DNA of 64,000 nt, from the NCBI GenBank assembly GCA_000985875.1, contig CCRI01000013.1:124001-188000 (forward strand), given 5' to 3'. Source of the DNA: Neorhizobium galegae bv. officinalis. GTDB taxonomy: Bacteria; Pseudomonadota; Alphaproteobacteria; Rhizobiales; Rhizobiaceae. This document shows, piece after piece, positions 51,458 to 59,297 of this stretch (its first letter is position 1; each line of letters begins with the position of its first letter). Under the pieces are notes generated by a model, which worked only from the letters and a program-made list of their open reading frames with translations, was not told the DNA's origin and ran no database searches. The position numbers were made by a program, and so were the translations under genes.

Positions 51458-52996
51458 ATGACCAGGCTGGTTGTTGCCACAGTTTTTGCGGCCCTGATGC
51501 CCGGCTTGACGCCGGCCGTCGCCGCGGGCTCTTCGCCCGAGGCCAGATGCTCGGCGGCGAAGACCCTTCATCTTGCCGGGTTCGACATGAAGGTCGCGAG
51601 CGCCGATCACATCAAGGACAAGGGGCCGGCGCATTGTCTCGTCAGCGGGTCGTTCGAACACCGCACCGGCGCGGACGGCAAGCCCTATGCCATCGGTTTT
51701 TCCATTGCCCTGCCGGACGAATGGACAGCAAGGTTTCTGGTCCAGGGTGGCGGGGGTCTGAATGGTGTGGTGCGGCCAGCCCTGGGAGACGTGGCCACCG
51801 GAACTCAGAACGGTCTTTCGCGTGGTTTCGCCGTCATTTCCCACGATAGCGGCCACAAGGGCGAAGCCTGGGACGCCTCCTTCAGGGCGGATCAGATCGC
51901 GACGCTGAATTTCGCCGGCTGGTCGGTCGAGAAGGTAACGGTGCTGGGCAAGGCATTGGTCGCGGCTTATTATGGCAAGGTCGCCGATCGCTCCTATTTC
52001 GCGGGATGCTCGACCGGCGGGCGCGAGGCCATGGCCTCTGCGCAACGGTTCCCTATGCTGTTCGACGGTATTATCGCCGGGGCTCCGGCCATGCGCACGA
52101 GCCGTTCGAACATGTCGCTTGCCGCCAAGAACGTTGCGATGAACAAGATATCTCCGGCCGGCGCCGACGGCGCGCCCGACCGAGCGAAAGCTTTTTCGGA
52201 TGGCGATCGCGATCTGGTCCTCAAGGGGATATTGAAGTCCTGCGATGGTCTTGATGGCATCGAGGACGGGATGATCGCAGATACAGCCGCCTGCAAATTC
52301 GATCCGGCGAGCCTCCTTTGCCCCGCCGGTAAAGCCGACAGCTGCCTCACGAAGCAGCAGGTGGATGTGGTGACCGAGACGTTTTCGCCGACGCTCGATG
52401 CGTCAGGCCGCCCCGCCTATGTGGCGTTTCCCTACGATACCGGCGTCATGAGCACGGCAGATCCCATTCCAGGCCTCATGCGGTTCGATGACAAGCGCAA
52501 CCGGCAGTTCAAGAACAACGCTACGAGCTTCGATGTGGACGATGCCGTTCAGAAGGCCGATATCGACGATCCGCAGCAGCGGTTGATCAACGCCGATCAA
52601 TGGGCGGATCTCAGTTCCTTCGCCGCCCGGGGGAGCAAGATCATTTTCTTCCACGGGGTCAGCGATCCGTGGTTCTCTTCCAACGATACGGTCGATTTCT
52701 TCAACCGGATGAGCACTGCGACCAGGGCCGGCAAGCGGGTGGAGGACTGGGCCAGGCTCTATCTCGTTCCGGGCATGGCCCATTGCCGTGGCGGCCCCGC
52801 AGGTCTCGACCAGTTCGACATGTTGACCAGGCTGGTCGACTGGGTGGAAAAGGATGAGGCTCCGCGAAGTGTCGAAGCTTCGGGAAAGGCTTTTCCTGGT
52901 CGGACCCGTCCGTTATGCCCCTACCCGTCCTATGCGCAATACAAGGGCGAAGGAAATGTCGACAACGCGGCAAGTTTCGACTGCCGAAACCGCTGA
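51458..52996 (+). CDS. Tannase/feruloyl esterase family protein
   Basis: The 512-residue protein has a signal peptide (RLVVATVFAALMPGLTPAVAA), so it acts in the periplasm or outside. The catalytic triad is Ser185 (FAGCSTGGRE), Asp403 (HGVSDPW) and His442 (GMAHC). Cys184 and Cys443 flank Ser and His, giving the CS-D-HC disulfide motif that defines the family. It hydrolyses gallate, ferulate or related phenolic esters of plant cell walls. GGAGGA precedes ATG at 51458. It is a single-gene unit between the LysR gene and the glucarate genes, fitting a plant-associated life style. Confidence 0.9.
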   Translation: MTRLVVATVFAALMPGLTPAVAAGSSPEARCSAAKTLHLAGFDMKVASADHIKDKGPAHCLVSGSFEHRTGADGKPYAIGFSIALPDEWTARFLVQGGGGLNGVVRPALGDVATGTQNGLSRGFAVISHDSGHKGEAWDASFRADQIATLNFAGWSVEKVTVLGKALVAAYYGKVADRSYFAGCSTGGREAMASAQRFPMLFDGIIAGAPAMRTSRSNMSLAAKNVAMNKISPAGADGAPDRAKAFSDGDRDLVLKGILKSCDGLDGIEDGMIADTAACKFDPASLLCPAGKADSCLTKQQVDVVTETFSPTLDASGRPAYVAFPYDTGVMSTADPIPGLMRFDDKRNRQFKNNATSFDVDDAVQKADIDDPQQRLINADQWADLSSFAARGSKIIFFHGVSDPWFSSNDTVDFFNRMSTATRAGKRVEDWARLYLVPGMAHCRGGPAGLDQFDMLTRLVDWVEKDEAPRSVEASGKAFPGRTRPLCPYPSYAQYKGEGNVDNAASFDCRNR

Positions 52997-53319
52997 CATG
53001 GGCCCCCTGGCGTTGCGCTATTTAAAGCAAGCGACTGGATTCCGGACTCCAGTCGCGAGGCGGGACCATTGCTGATGGTGGGGGTCTTCCCGCATCGCCA
53101 TCATTGTTGACTGTTCGTGATTCGCATATCCACCAGAAGAGCTATTTCCGCCTCTTGATGGGGGAGAAGGCCGCGCCTGCCGCGCAACAAGAGCTAGTTG
53201 TGAGCCTGCCCCACCCGGCACCTCCGAAAGGAGCAGCCGCGCCTACCTCGTTTTCTCGATTTGAAATGATGCATCCCGCTCGATCTTATGGGCTATCCGA
53301 AGATGGCGTGGAGTGGTGA
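52997..53319. other. Gene-free stretch after tannase gene
   Basis: About 320 bases hold one clear hairpin at 53031-53056. An open frame at 53104-53319 has no recognisable motif, is proline-rich and is probably not coding. I see nothing else. Confidence 0.45.
53031..53056 (+). terminator. Hairpin after tannase gene
   Basis: GCGACTGGA and TCCAGTCGC form a perfect nine-pair stem around an eight-base loop, 34 bases after the stop. There is no T tract. Confidence 0.5.
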
Positions 53320-53580
53320 ATGTTTCTGGTGGCAGTCGAGGACAGTGACGATTTTTTTGCCGAAGGCATCAGGATTGAAAACGGAAGATTGTACACAACT
53401 GTGACGGACGGCGTCCGGTCGTTCAAGTTGTCAAGCGTGTTGGAAGTCGTTCCGGTCGAACCGGAGAGCCGCAGCCCCGTCGAACGGATCGAGGATGTGG
53501 TCGCCTCGATCAAAGATCTCTTTCGCATCGAGGTCGCAGATACGGGACCGGATCCCGGAAAAGCCTCCTTCGGACCTTGA
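53320..53580 (+). CDS. Small hypothetical protein
   Basis: The 86-residue frame starts at ATG 53320 and contains a short predicted beta-rich part (RIENGRLYTTVTDGVRSFKL) and a charged tail. Codon choice is compatible with coding, with mostly G or C at third positions. I do not recognise a family. It is convergent with the Bug-family gene, 64 bases away, and lacks a good ribosome site, so it may be spurious. Confidence 0.4.
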   Translation: MFLVAVEDSDDFFAEGIRIENGRLYTTVTDGVRSFKLSSVLEVVPVEPESRSPVERIEDVVASIKDLFRIEVADTGPDPGKASFGP

Positions 53581-53644
53581 GGCGACTTCCCCTCTGATGC
53601 CAGGAAGCCGCCCAAGGGCTTGAGGTTGCCCGTCGATCTCCAGA

Positions 53645-54613
53645 TCACTCTGCGCTGATATTGCCCTTTTCGATGACGTCCTTCCAGCGCGCCATCTCCT
53701 TGTTGAGATAGGTGCCGAATTCCTCGTTGGAATTGGCGACGACGTCGAAGCCCAGCTTGTTGAACTTGGCAACGACCTCGGGGTCTTTGAGCGACGCCTG
53801 GATCGCCTGGTTGAGTTTTGCCTTGACGTCGGCCGGCAGACCCTTCGGGGCTGCAACGCCCTGCCAGGCGTTGACGACGATATTGCTGTATCCGAGTTCG
53901 GTGAGCGTCGGCACGTTCGGCAGCAGCGGATGGCGTTTCTCGCCCGTCTGTGCGAGCGCCTTCATCTGCCCTCCCTGCACGAAGTTGATGATGGCCCCGA
54001 GGTTCTGGAACGATACGTCCACGTGTCCGCCGACGAGGTCGGCCTGTGCCGCCGAGCCTCCCTTGTAGGGCACATGCACGCCCTTGGTCCCGGTCGCCTG
54101 CCAGAAGAGGGCAGCAGTCAGGTGATCGGAAGAGCCGGTGCCGGAATTTGCGAAGGTGACGCTTTCCGGCTTTTCCTTCATCGCAGCCACGAGTTCCTGC
54201 ACGCTGGCCGGCTTGAATTTCGGCGTGGCGACCAGCACGTTGGGCGTGCTCACTGCGACCGTCAGAAGATCGAAGTCCTTTATCGGATCGTAGGAGAGCT
54301 TCTTTTGCAGATAGGGGTTGGTGGCGAAAGTGCCGAGCGAGGCGACCAACAGGGTCTGGCCGTTCGCCTCGGCATCGGCGACCAGGCCGGCGCCGATCGC
54401 GCCGGTGGCGCCCGGCTTGTTTTCAACGACGATGTTTGCTCCCAGCACCTTGGACATGTGCGGCTCCATGAACCGCGCAGTCGTATCGGTCGCGCCCCCT
54501 GGCGGGAAGGGGACGATAATGGTGATCGGGCCGTCCGGGAACGCCCTTGCGGCGCCTGCGGCAAGGGCGATGCCGAGGCTAAGCGAGATGGCGAGCAGTG
54601 TTCGTGCTTTCAT
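53645..54613 (-). CDS. Bug-family (TctC-like) periplasmic binding protein
   Basis: The 322-residue protein has a signal peptide (LLAISLSLGIALAAGAARA) and the family opening FPDGPITIIVPFPPGGATDT, with VENKPGATGAIGA, the ligand-loop motif, near residue 65 and VPYKGGSAAQADLVGGHVD near 180. Bug proteins bind carboxylates, including tricarboxylates and aldarates, for TctAB-type transporters. No TctA or TctB gene is next to it, so it is an orphan or works with membrane subunits encoded elsewhere. It lies 79 bases downstream of glucarate dehydratase, suggesting glucarate or another diacid as ligand. Confidence 0.9.
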   Translation of the reverse strand: MKARTLLAISLSLGIALAAGAARAFPDGPITIIVPFPPGGATDTTARFMEPHMSKVLGANIVVENKPGATGAIGAGLVADAEANGQTLLVASLGTFATNPYLQKKLSYDPIKDFDLLTVAVSTPNVLVATPKFKPASVQELVAAMKEKPESVTFANSGTGSSDHLTAALFWQATGTKGVHVPYKGGSAAQADLVGGHVDVSFQNLGAIINFVQGGQMKALAQTGEKRHPLLPNVPTLTELGYSNIVVNAWQGVAAPKGLPADVKAKLNQAIQASLKDPEVVAKFNKLGFDVVANSNEEFGTYLNKEMARWKDVIEKGNISAE

Positions 54614-54692
54614 GGTTCATCCTCCTCAATGATCCTTGACGCCGCTTCCTGGTGATGGCCGCCGCGGCGCATGGCGGCCTGTCGTTCCTTCG

Positions 54693-56084
54693 TCAGCGCA
54701 CCAGGCACGGCCTCTTGTTGTCGAAGCGCCAGTCCTTGACGAGATATTGCATGGCGGTCGCGTCGTCGCGCGCGCCCAGCCCGTGCTTCAGGTAGAGCTG
54801 GTGGGCTTCCTCGACGCGTTCCATGTCCAGCTCGACGCCGAGCCCGGGACGGTCGGGCACCGCGATATGCCCGTCCTCGATCTTCAGCGGCTCGCGGGTC
54901 AGCCGCTGCCCGTCCTGCCAGATCCAATGGGTATCGAGTGCGGTTACGCGCCCGGGCGCTGCCGCGCCCACATGGGTGAACATCGCCAGCGACACGTCGA
55001 AATGGTTGTTGGAATGCGAGCCCCAGGTCATGCCGAAGGTCTGGCAGACCTGTGCGACGCGCACGGAGCCCTGCATGGTCCAGAAATGCGGGTCGGCGAG
55101 CGGGATGTCGACCGATTGCAGCTGGATCGCGTGCGATAGCTGGCGCCAATCGGTGGCCACCATGTTGGTGGCGGTCGGCAAGCCGGTGGCGCGGCGAAAC
55201 TCGGCCATGATCTCGCGGCCGGAATAACCCTGCTCGGCGCCGCAGGGGTCCTCCGCATAGGCAAGTACGTCGCCGCGCCCCTTGCACAGACGAACCGCTT
55301 CCTCCAGCGACCAGGCGCCATTCGGGTCGAGCGTGACGCGGGCATCGGGGAAGCGGCGAGCAATGGCCGTCACCGCCTCGATCTCCTCATCGCCCCGCAA
55401 GACGCCGCCCTTCAGCTTGAAGTCGCGAAAACCGTAGCGCTCCTGCGTCGCCTCGGCGAGCCGGACGATCGCCTCCGGCGTAAGCGCCTCCTCGTCGCGC
55501 AACCGCAACCAGGCGTCGGTCTCGCCTTTGCCGTCACGATAGAGGAGGTCGGTCTTTTGGCGATCACCGACATAGAAGAGGTAACCCAGCATTTCGACCC
55601 GGTCGCGCTGCTGGCCGTCGCCGAGAAGGGCCGCCACCGGGACGCCGAGATGCTGGCCAAGAAGGTCGAGCAGCGCCGACTCCAGCGCCGTGACCACATG
55701 GATTGTCGTGCGCAGATCGAAGGTCTGCAGCCCGCGGCCGCCGCTGTCACGGTCGCCGAAAGTCTTGCGCACCTGGTCGAGCAGACCGTTATAACCGCCG
55801 ATCGTCTGCCCGATGAGGAGGGGGCCTGCTTCCTCGATCGTCTGACGGATCGTCTCGCCGCCCGGAACCTCGCCAATCCCCACATGACCCGAATCATCTT
55901 CGATGATCGCGAGGTTGCGGGTGAAGAAGGGAGCGTGCGCGCCGCTGAGGTTGAGCAACATGCTGTCGCGTCCCGCAACCGGGATCGCTCGCACGGAAAC
56001 CACGCGCGGTGTATGCCGGGCGAGATGGCTGTTTGCGGGGTGGGTCGATGAATTCGGCTCGATGAACATGCGGTTCTCTGTCAT
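54693..56084 (-). CDS. gudD: Glucarate dehydratase
   Basis: The 463-residue enolase-superfamily protein has the glucarate dehydratase residues: Lys223-x-Lys225 (DFKLKGG), Asp253 (TLDPNGAW), Glu278 (AYAEDPCGAEQGYSGRE), Asn307 (TATNMVATDW), and His357 in WGSHSNNHFDVS with Asp331 as its partner. It dehydrates D-glucarate, and often L-idarate, to 5-dehydro-4-deoxyglucarate. The length is slightly above the E. coli enzyme because of an N-terminal extension. A DHDPS-family enzyme is needed for the next step and is not adjacent; copies at 30371 or 34516 could provide it. The gene is divergent from a GntR regulator. Confidence 0.93.
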   Translation of the reverse strand: MTENRMFIEPNSSTHPANSHLARHTPRVVSVRAIPVAGRDSMLLNLSGAHAPFFTRNLAIIEDDSGHVGIGEVPGGETIRQTIEEAGPLLIGQTIGGYNGLLDQVRKTFGDRDSGGRGLQTFDLRTTIHVVTALESALLDLLGQHLGVPVAALLGDGQQRDRVEMLGYLFYVGDRQKTDLLYRDGKGETDAWLRLRDEEALTPEAIVRLAEATQERYGFRDFKLKGGVLRGDEEIEAVTAIARRFPDARVTLDPNGAWSLEEAVRLCKGRGDVLAYAEDPCGAEQGYSGREIMAEFRRATGLPTATNMVATDWRQLSHAIQLQSVDIPLADPHFWTMQGSVRVAQVCQTFGMTWGSHSNNHFDVSLAMFTHVGAAAPGRVTALDTHWIWQDGQRLTREPLKIEDGHIAVPDRPGLGVELDMERVEEAHQLYLKHGLGARDDATAMQYLVKDWRFDNKRPCLVR

Positions 56085-56170
56085 GTCGGCGTTTTTCAGG
56101 TCATGCGGTGTCGGGGCTGGCTTGGGCGTGGGAGCCCTTCATATAGATCGCGCAAGCGAACTCATTTGTC

Positions 56171-56190
56171 AATATAAGTAAATATTAGTA
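56171..56190. promoter_or_regulatory. Tandem 10-base repeats, operator candidate for gudD regulator
   Basis: AATATAAGTA is followed immediately by AATATTAGTA (nine of ten identical), one helical turn apart, then ATTAT. The site lies between gudD and the divergent GntR gene. Operator function is inferred. Confidence 0.45.
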
Positions 56191-56239
56191 ATTATCCGGC
56201 CCTATTGGAAAGGAGGGGTGGCGGGGATAGGATGCGGCA

Positions 56240-56962
56240 ATGGATGAGAAAATTCAGCAAACCCGCTCGGTGAAGGACCTGTCGTCGCATGTGTTCGCCA
56301 GGCTCGAAGCGATGCTGGAGGCGCCGGCCTGGCAGGAGGGCGGACGCCTGCCTCCGGAAGCGGAGCTTGCACGTCAATTCGGCGTGTCACGCCCGGTCCT
56401 GCGAAAGGCCCTGGTGAAGATGCGTGACGCCGGCCGGATCATTTCCCGACGAGGTTCGGCCAATTTCGTGCAGCCTCGAGCGGATGTCGTGCCGTCGGCC
56501 GCCGATATTGAAGGGCTGTCGATCCAGACGGTGTTCGACATGAAGCGCTGCATGCGGTTTCGCCAGGTGGTGGAATGTGCGGCGGCGGAGGATGCAGCGC
56601 GGCTTTGCGATCCCGAAGGGATCCGCGGTATCGAGGAAGCGCACCGGCGGATGCTGACCCTGCCGCCCGGCGAGGGCGTCTTTGAAGCAGATTTCGCCTT
56701 TCACATGGCCGTGGCGCAAGCCACCCGCAACCCGTATTTCCCCTTTGCGCTTGGTACGATGCGCAACCAGATCAAGCTGATGATGGAGTTCACCCGCAAG
56801 CTGCAAGAACGGCCGCGCGACCAGGTGGCGCCGCGGGTCGTCGAAGAGCACCAACGCGTCCTTGAAGCCATCAAGGCCGGCGACCCGGTGCAGGCGCAGG
56901 AAGTCATGAGTTTCCACATGAAGCAGAGCGTCATTCGGCTTCTCGTCGAAGGCGGCGCGTGA
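56240..56962 (+). CDS. GntR-family regulator, FCD subfamily (glucarate)
   Basis: The 240-residue protein has an N-terminal winged helix (LPPEAELARQFGVSRPVLRK, then ALVKMRDAGRII) and a FCD domain with ECAAAEDAARL, DFAFHMAVAQATRN (metal-ligand Asp/His), and the late EEHQRVLEAI and FHMKQSV. It is divergent from gudD and the Bug-family gene, so it probably controls them through the tandem repeats at 56171-56190. It converges with the GntR/UTRA gene. Confidence 0.9.
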   Translation: MDEKIQQTRSVKDLSSHVFARLEAMLEAPAWQEGGRLPPEAELARQFGVSRPVLRKALVKMRDAGRIISRRGSANFVQPRADVVPSAADIEGLSIQTVFDMKRCMRFRQVVECAAAEDAARLCDPEGIRGIEEAHRRMLTLPPGEGVFEADFAFHMAVAQATRNPYFPFALGTMRNQIKLMMEFTRKLQERPRDQVAPRVVEEHQRVLEAIKAGDPVQAQEVMSFHMKQSVIRLLVEGGA

Positions 56963-57083
56963 CACGGCATCCGCACCGTTGAGCCGGAATTGCTCAACGG
57001 TCTCCTGCTGACGCTCGCCGCCCAAGACCTGGCCCGGCTGTCACCTATGCCAGGGAACTCCACCGGGCACGACAGGCGCATGC

Positions 57084-57848
57084 TCATTGGATCTCGTTGA
57101 CATACCTGTGATGCGCGGTCGTCGCGCGATGAGCGGATATGAGAACGGGCACAGCGAGTTGATCATAGGCGACCTCGTCGATCGTCAAGACTGCAGCGGG
57201 CAGTGCCAGATCCAGCCAACGGGAATCGAGGTCGTTCGCGAGATCGGCACCGATCTGTTCGCGTATGGCCGAGATGCGGACCCCGTAATTTTCCAGTAGA
57301 TGGAGATAGAAGAGCTGAGGGATCTCCTCCGGCCTGTCGGGGAAGTCCGGGACCCGTTCGCAGGAAAGTGTCAGCGTCTCGTGCATGATCGGCCGATCGT
57401 CGATGTAGCGCACCCGGTGGAAGGTGACGATCGGCGATCCTTCCTCGATCTGTAGTTTCCCCGCGTCGGCGGCGGAAGCAAAGCTCCTGTCGAGCGAAGT
57501 CACCTTTGTCACCGATTTGCTGAGCGAGCCATCCAGCCCATGCAGGCGAAAGTACTGGAAAAACAGTCGCAGGCTGTGCTGCGGCTTGCGGCCGGTCACA
57601 ACGGTGCCGGTCTTGCGACGGCGACTGAGAAGGCCGTCATTCGTCAGGTCCATCAGGGCTCGCCGGATGGTGCCGACCGCCACGCCGTAGGTTTGCGACA
57701 GCGCCACTTCGCTCGGCAGGACCGAGCCGGGTTCCAGTTTACCGAGCATGATCGCTTCGGTGATCTGTCGTTTGACCACTTCGTAAAGCGGCAATGACAG
57801 CTCCGTCAGCCTGATCGCTCCTGATGAATTATTGGGCAATTCCGGCAA
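57084..57848 (-). CDS. GntR-family regulator, UTRA (HutC) subfamily
   Basis: The 254-residue protein has a winged helix near 22-85 (LPSEVALSQTYGVAVGTIRR, then ALMDLTNDGLLSRRRKTGT) and a C-terminal UTRA ligand domain with SPIVTFHRVRYIDDRPIMHE and a late AYDQLAVPVLISAH. A TTG start at 57848 with GAGG upstream is needed to include the first helix; no ATG lies early enough. It is divergent from the M20 amidohydrolase and importer operon and probably represses it. Confidence 0.88.
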   Translation of the reverse strand: MPELPNNSSGAIRLTELSLPLYEVVKRQITEAIMLGKLEPGSVLPSEVALSQTYGVAVGTIRRALMDLTNDGLLSRRRKTGTVVTGRKPQHSLRLFFQYFRLHGLDGSLSKSVTKVTSLDRSFASAADAGKLQIEEGSPIVTFHRVRYIDDRPIMHETLTLSCERVPDFPDRPEEIPQLFYLHLLENYGVRISAIREQIGADLANDLDSRWLDLALPAAVLTIDEVAYDQLAVPVLISAHRATTAHHRYVNEIQ

Positions 57849-57869
57849 TTATTTGCCTCTTCTTTGGAG

Positions 57870-57909
57870 TTGACTCATAATCTCGATCTACGCACTATTA
57901 CTATATAGT
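57870..57909 (+). promoter_or_regulatory. Promoter and palindrome upstream of M20-importer operon
   Basis: TTGACT at 57870-57875, 17 bases, then CACTAT at 57893-57898 form a promoter facing the M20 gene. ACTATATAGT at 57900-57909 is a perfect 10-base palindrome at the expected start site, a candidate site for the divergent GntR/UTRA repressor. Confidence 0.5.
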
Positions 57910-57940
57910 TTATATTAAAGCGCAAGCTGAGGAGGCTGGC

Positions 57941-59278
57941 GTGACGGGTACCGAGGACACTGCCATGAACACGCAGCCGCCAGCATCTTCGCAACAGGTC
58001 TTTCAGTCTGCCATGGCAGCGATTGAGCTGGATGTCGAGGCTGCTGTCGATGATCTGGCGCGGATGATTAAAGTTGACACCTCGTTCCCGCCGGGTCTGG
58101 GCTATGACGCTTTCGCCGACCTGATGACCGAGCTTTTGGCGCCGCTGGGGTTTGAGTTCGAGCGGGTCGTCGTGCCCCGTGATCTCTGGTACGTAGCCGG
58201 TGGTCCGGCGTCTGGCGAGCGGACCAATCTCGTGGCCACCCGCGAAACGGGAAAGCCCGTCTGCGGTCTTTATTATCACGTCGACACGGTTCCGGTCGCG
58301 CCCGGCTGGGTCCGTGATCCGCTGACGCTGACGGTCGAGGGTGATGATCTGTTCGGGCTCGGCGCCGCCGACATGAAGGGCACGATCGCAGCAACCCTGC
58401 TGGCGCTGCGGGCCGCCCAAAAATGCGGTCTGCCGCTCTCCTACGATCCGATGCTGCTCCTCTGCACCGATGAGGAGGGCGGCCTTTATCCCGGCATTCG
58501 CTATCTGGCGGAGCAGGGCATGCTGAAAGGGCATATCCTCAATTTCAACGGCTCGGCGGCGCCGCGCATCTGGGCTGGCTGCTTCGGCGTCTTCCACCTG
58601 CAGGTGACGATCAGGGGACATGCCGTTCATGCGGGAGAGGGAAACCGCACCGGTACCGGCATCAATGCTATCGAAGGCGCCTTGCCCTTGCTCAATGCCT
58701 TGACGGCATTAAAGCCGGACGTGGCCAGCCGGGCATCCGCGCTGACGCCGCCGCCGCACGCATCGGGCCCGCTGCGACCCCAGCTTTCCATTTCGGCCGT
58801 GAACGGCGGCACTGCCGGCGGCCAGGTCCCGGCTAAGATCAAGATTCTCGTGAGCCGGCGCTACGCTCCGGAAGAAAGCTATGAGGATGCACGCGCCGAG
58901 ATCGAAAACCTGGTCCGCGACAGCGTCGCCGGCTCGGGGCTGGGGCTTGAAATTGATCTTGTCGGCCACCTCATCCCCACGGACGATCCGGAAGGTCCCC
59001 ATTGGCCACGCTGGCAAAAAGCGCTGTCGCTGGGCTTCGGCTACAAGCCGGAAGACTTTCAAAAATGGGGCGCCGCAAGCTGCTCCGACTTCGGCTACGT
59101 GCAGAAGTCCGGCTTTGCGCAGGAAGTGCTGCTGGGCGGGCTCGGCCGCCCGGAAAGCTGCATCCACAGTCCCGAAGAGCATACGACCCGCCAGGACATC
59201 GTCGCCCTGGCGAAAAGCATACTGGCCTATCTCGCGGCGGACTTTGCCGCCGACTCCATTCCTGAAAACCGCGCTTGA
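57941..59278 (+). CDS. M20-family metallo-amidohydrolase (ArgE/DapE type)
   Basis: The 445-residue cytoplasmic enzyme has M20 metal ligands: His113 and Asp115 in YYHVDTVPV, Asp144 in GLGAADMKG, and the catalytic Glu178 and Glu179 in CTDEEGG. The dimerisation domain inserts near 210-330 (VTIRGHAVHAGEG), and a late HSPEEHTTR supplies the last histidine. It hydrolyses N-acyl amino acids or small peptides. GTG at 57941 follows GAGGAGG by five bases; ATG at 57965 is possible. It is the first gene of the operon with the fourth Dpp-type importer, so it probably deacylates the imported compound. Confidence 0.88.
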   Translation: MTGTEDTAMNTQPPASSQQVFQSAMAAIELDVEAAVDDLARMIKVDTSFPPGLGYDAFADLMTELLAPLGFEFERVVVPRDLWYVAGGPASGERTNLVATRETGKPVCGLYYHVDTVPVAPGWVRDPLTLTVEGDDLFGLGAADMKGTIAATLLALRAAQKCGLPLSYDPMLLLCTDEEGGLYPGIRYLAEQGMLKGHILNFNGSAAPRIWAGCFGVFHLQVTIRGHAVHAGEGNRTGTGINAIEGALPLLNALTALKPDVASRASALTPPPHASGPLRPQLSISAVNGGTAGGQVPAKIKILVSRRYAPEESYEDARAEIENLVRDSVAGSGLGLEIDLVGHLIPTDDPEGPHWPRWQKALSLGFGYKPEDFQKWGAASCSDFGYVQKSGFAQEVLLGGLGRPESCIHSPEEHTTRQDIVALAKSILAYLAADFAADSIPENRA

Positions 59279-59297
59279 ACCATAAGGGAACTGAAAA

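Noticed and set aside
53104..53319. 71-codon open frame before the small hypothetical gene
   Set aside because: It has no ribosome site, a proline-rich atypical composition and no recognisable motif.
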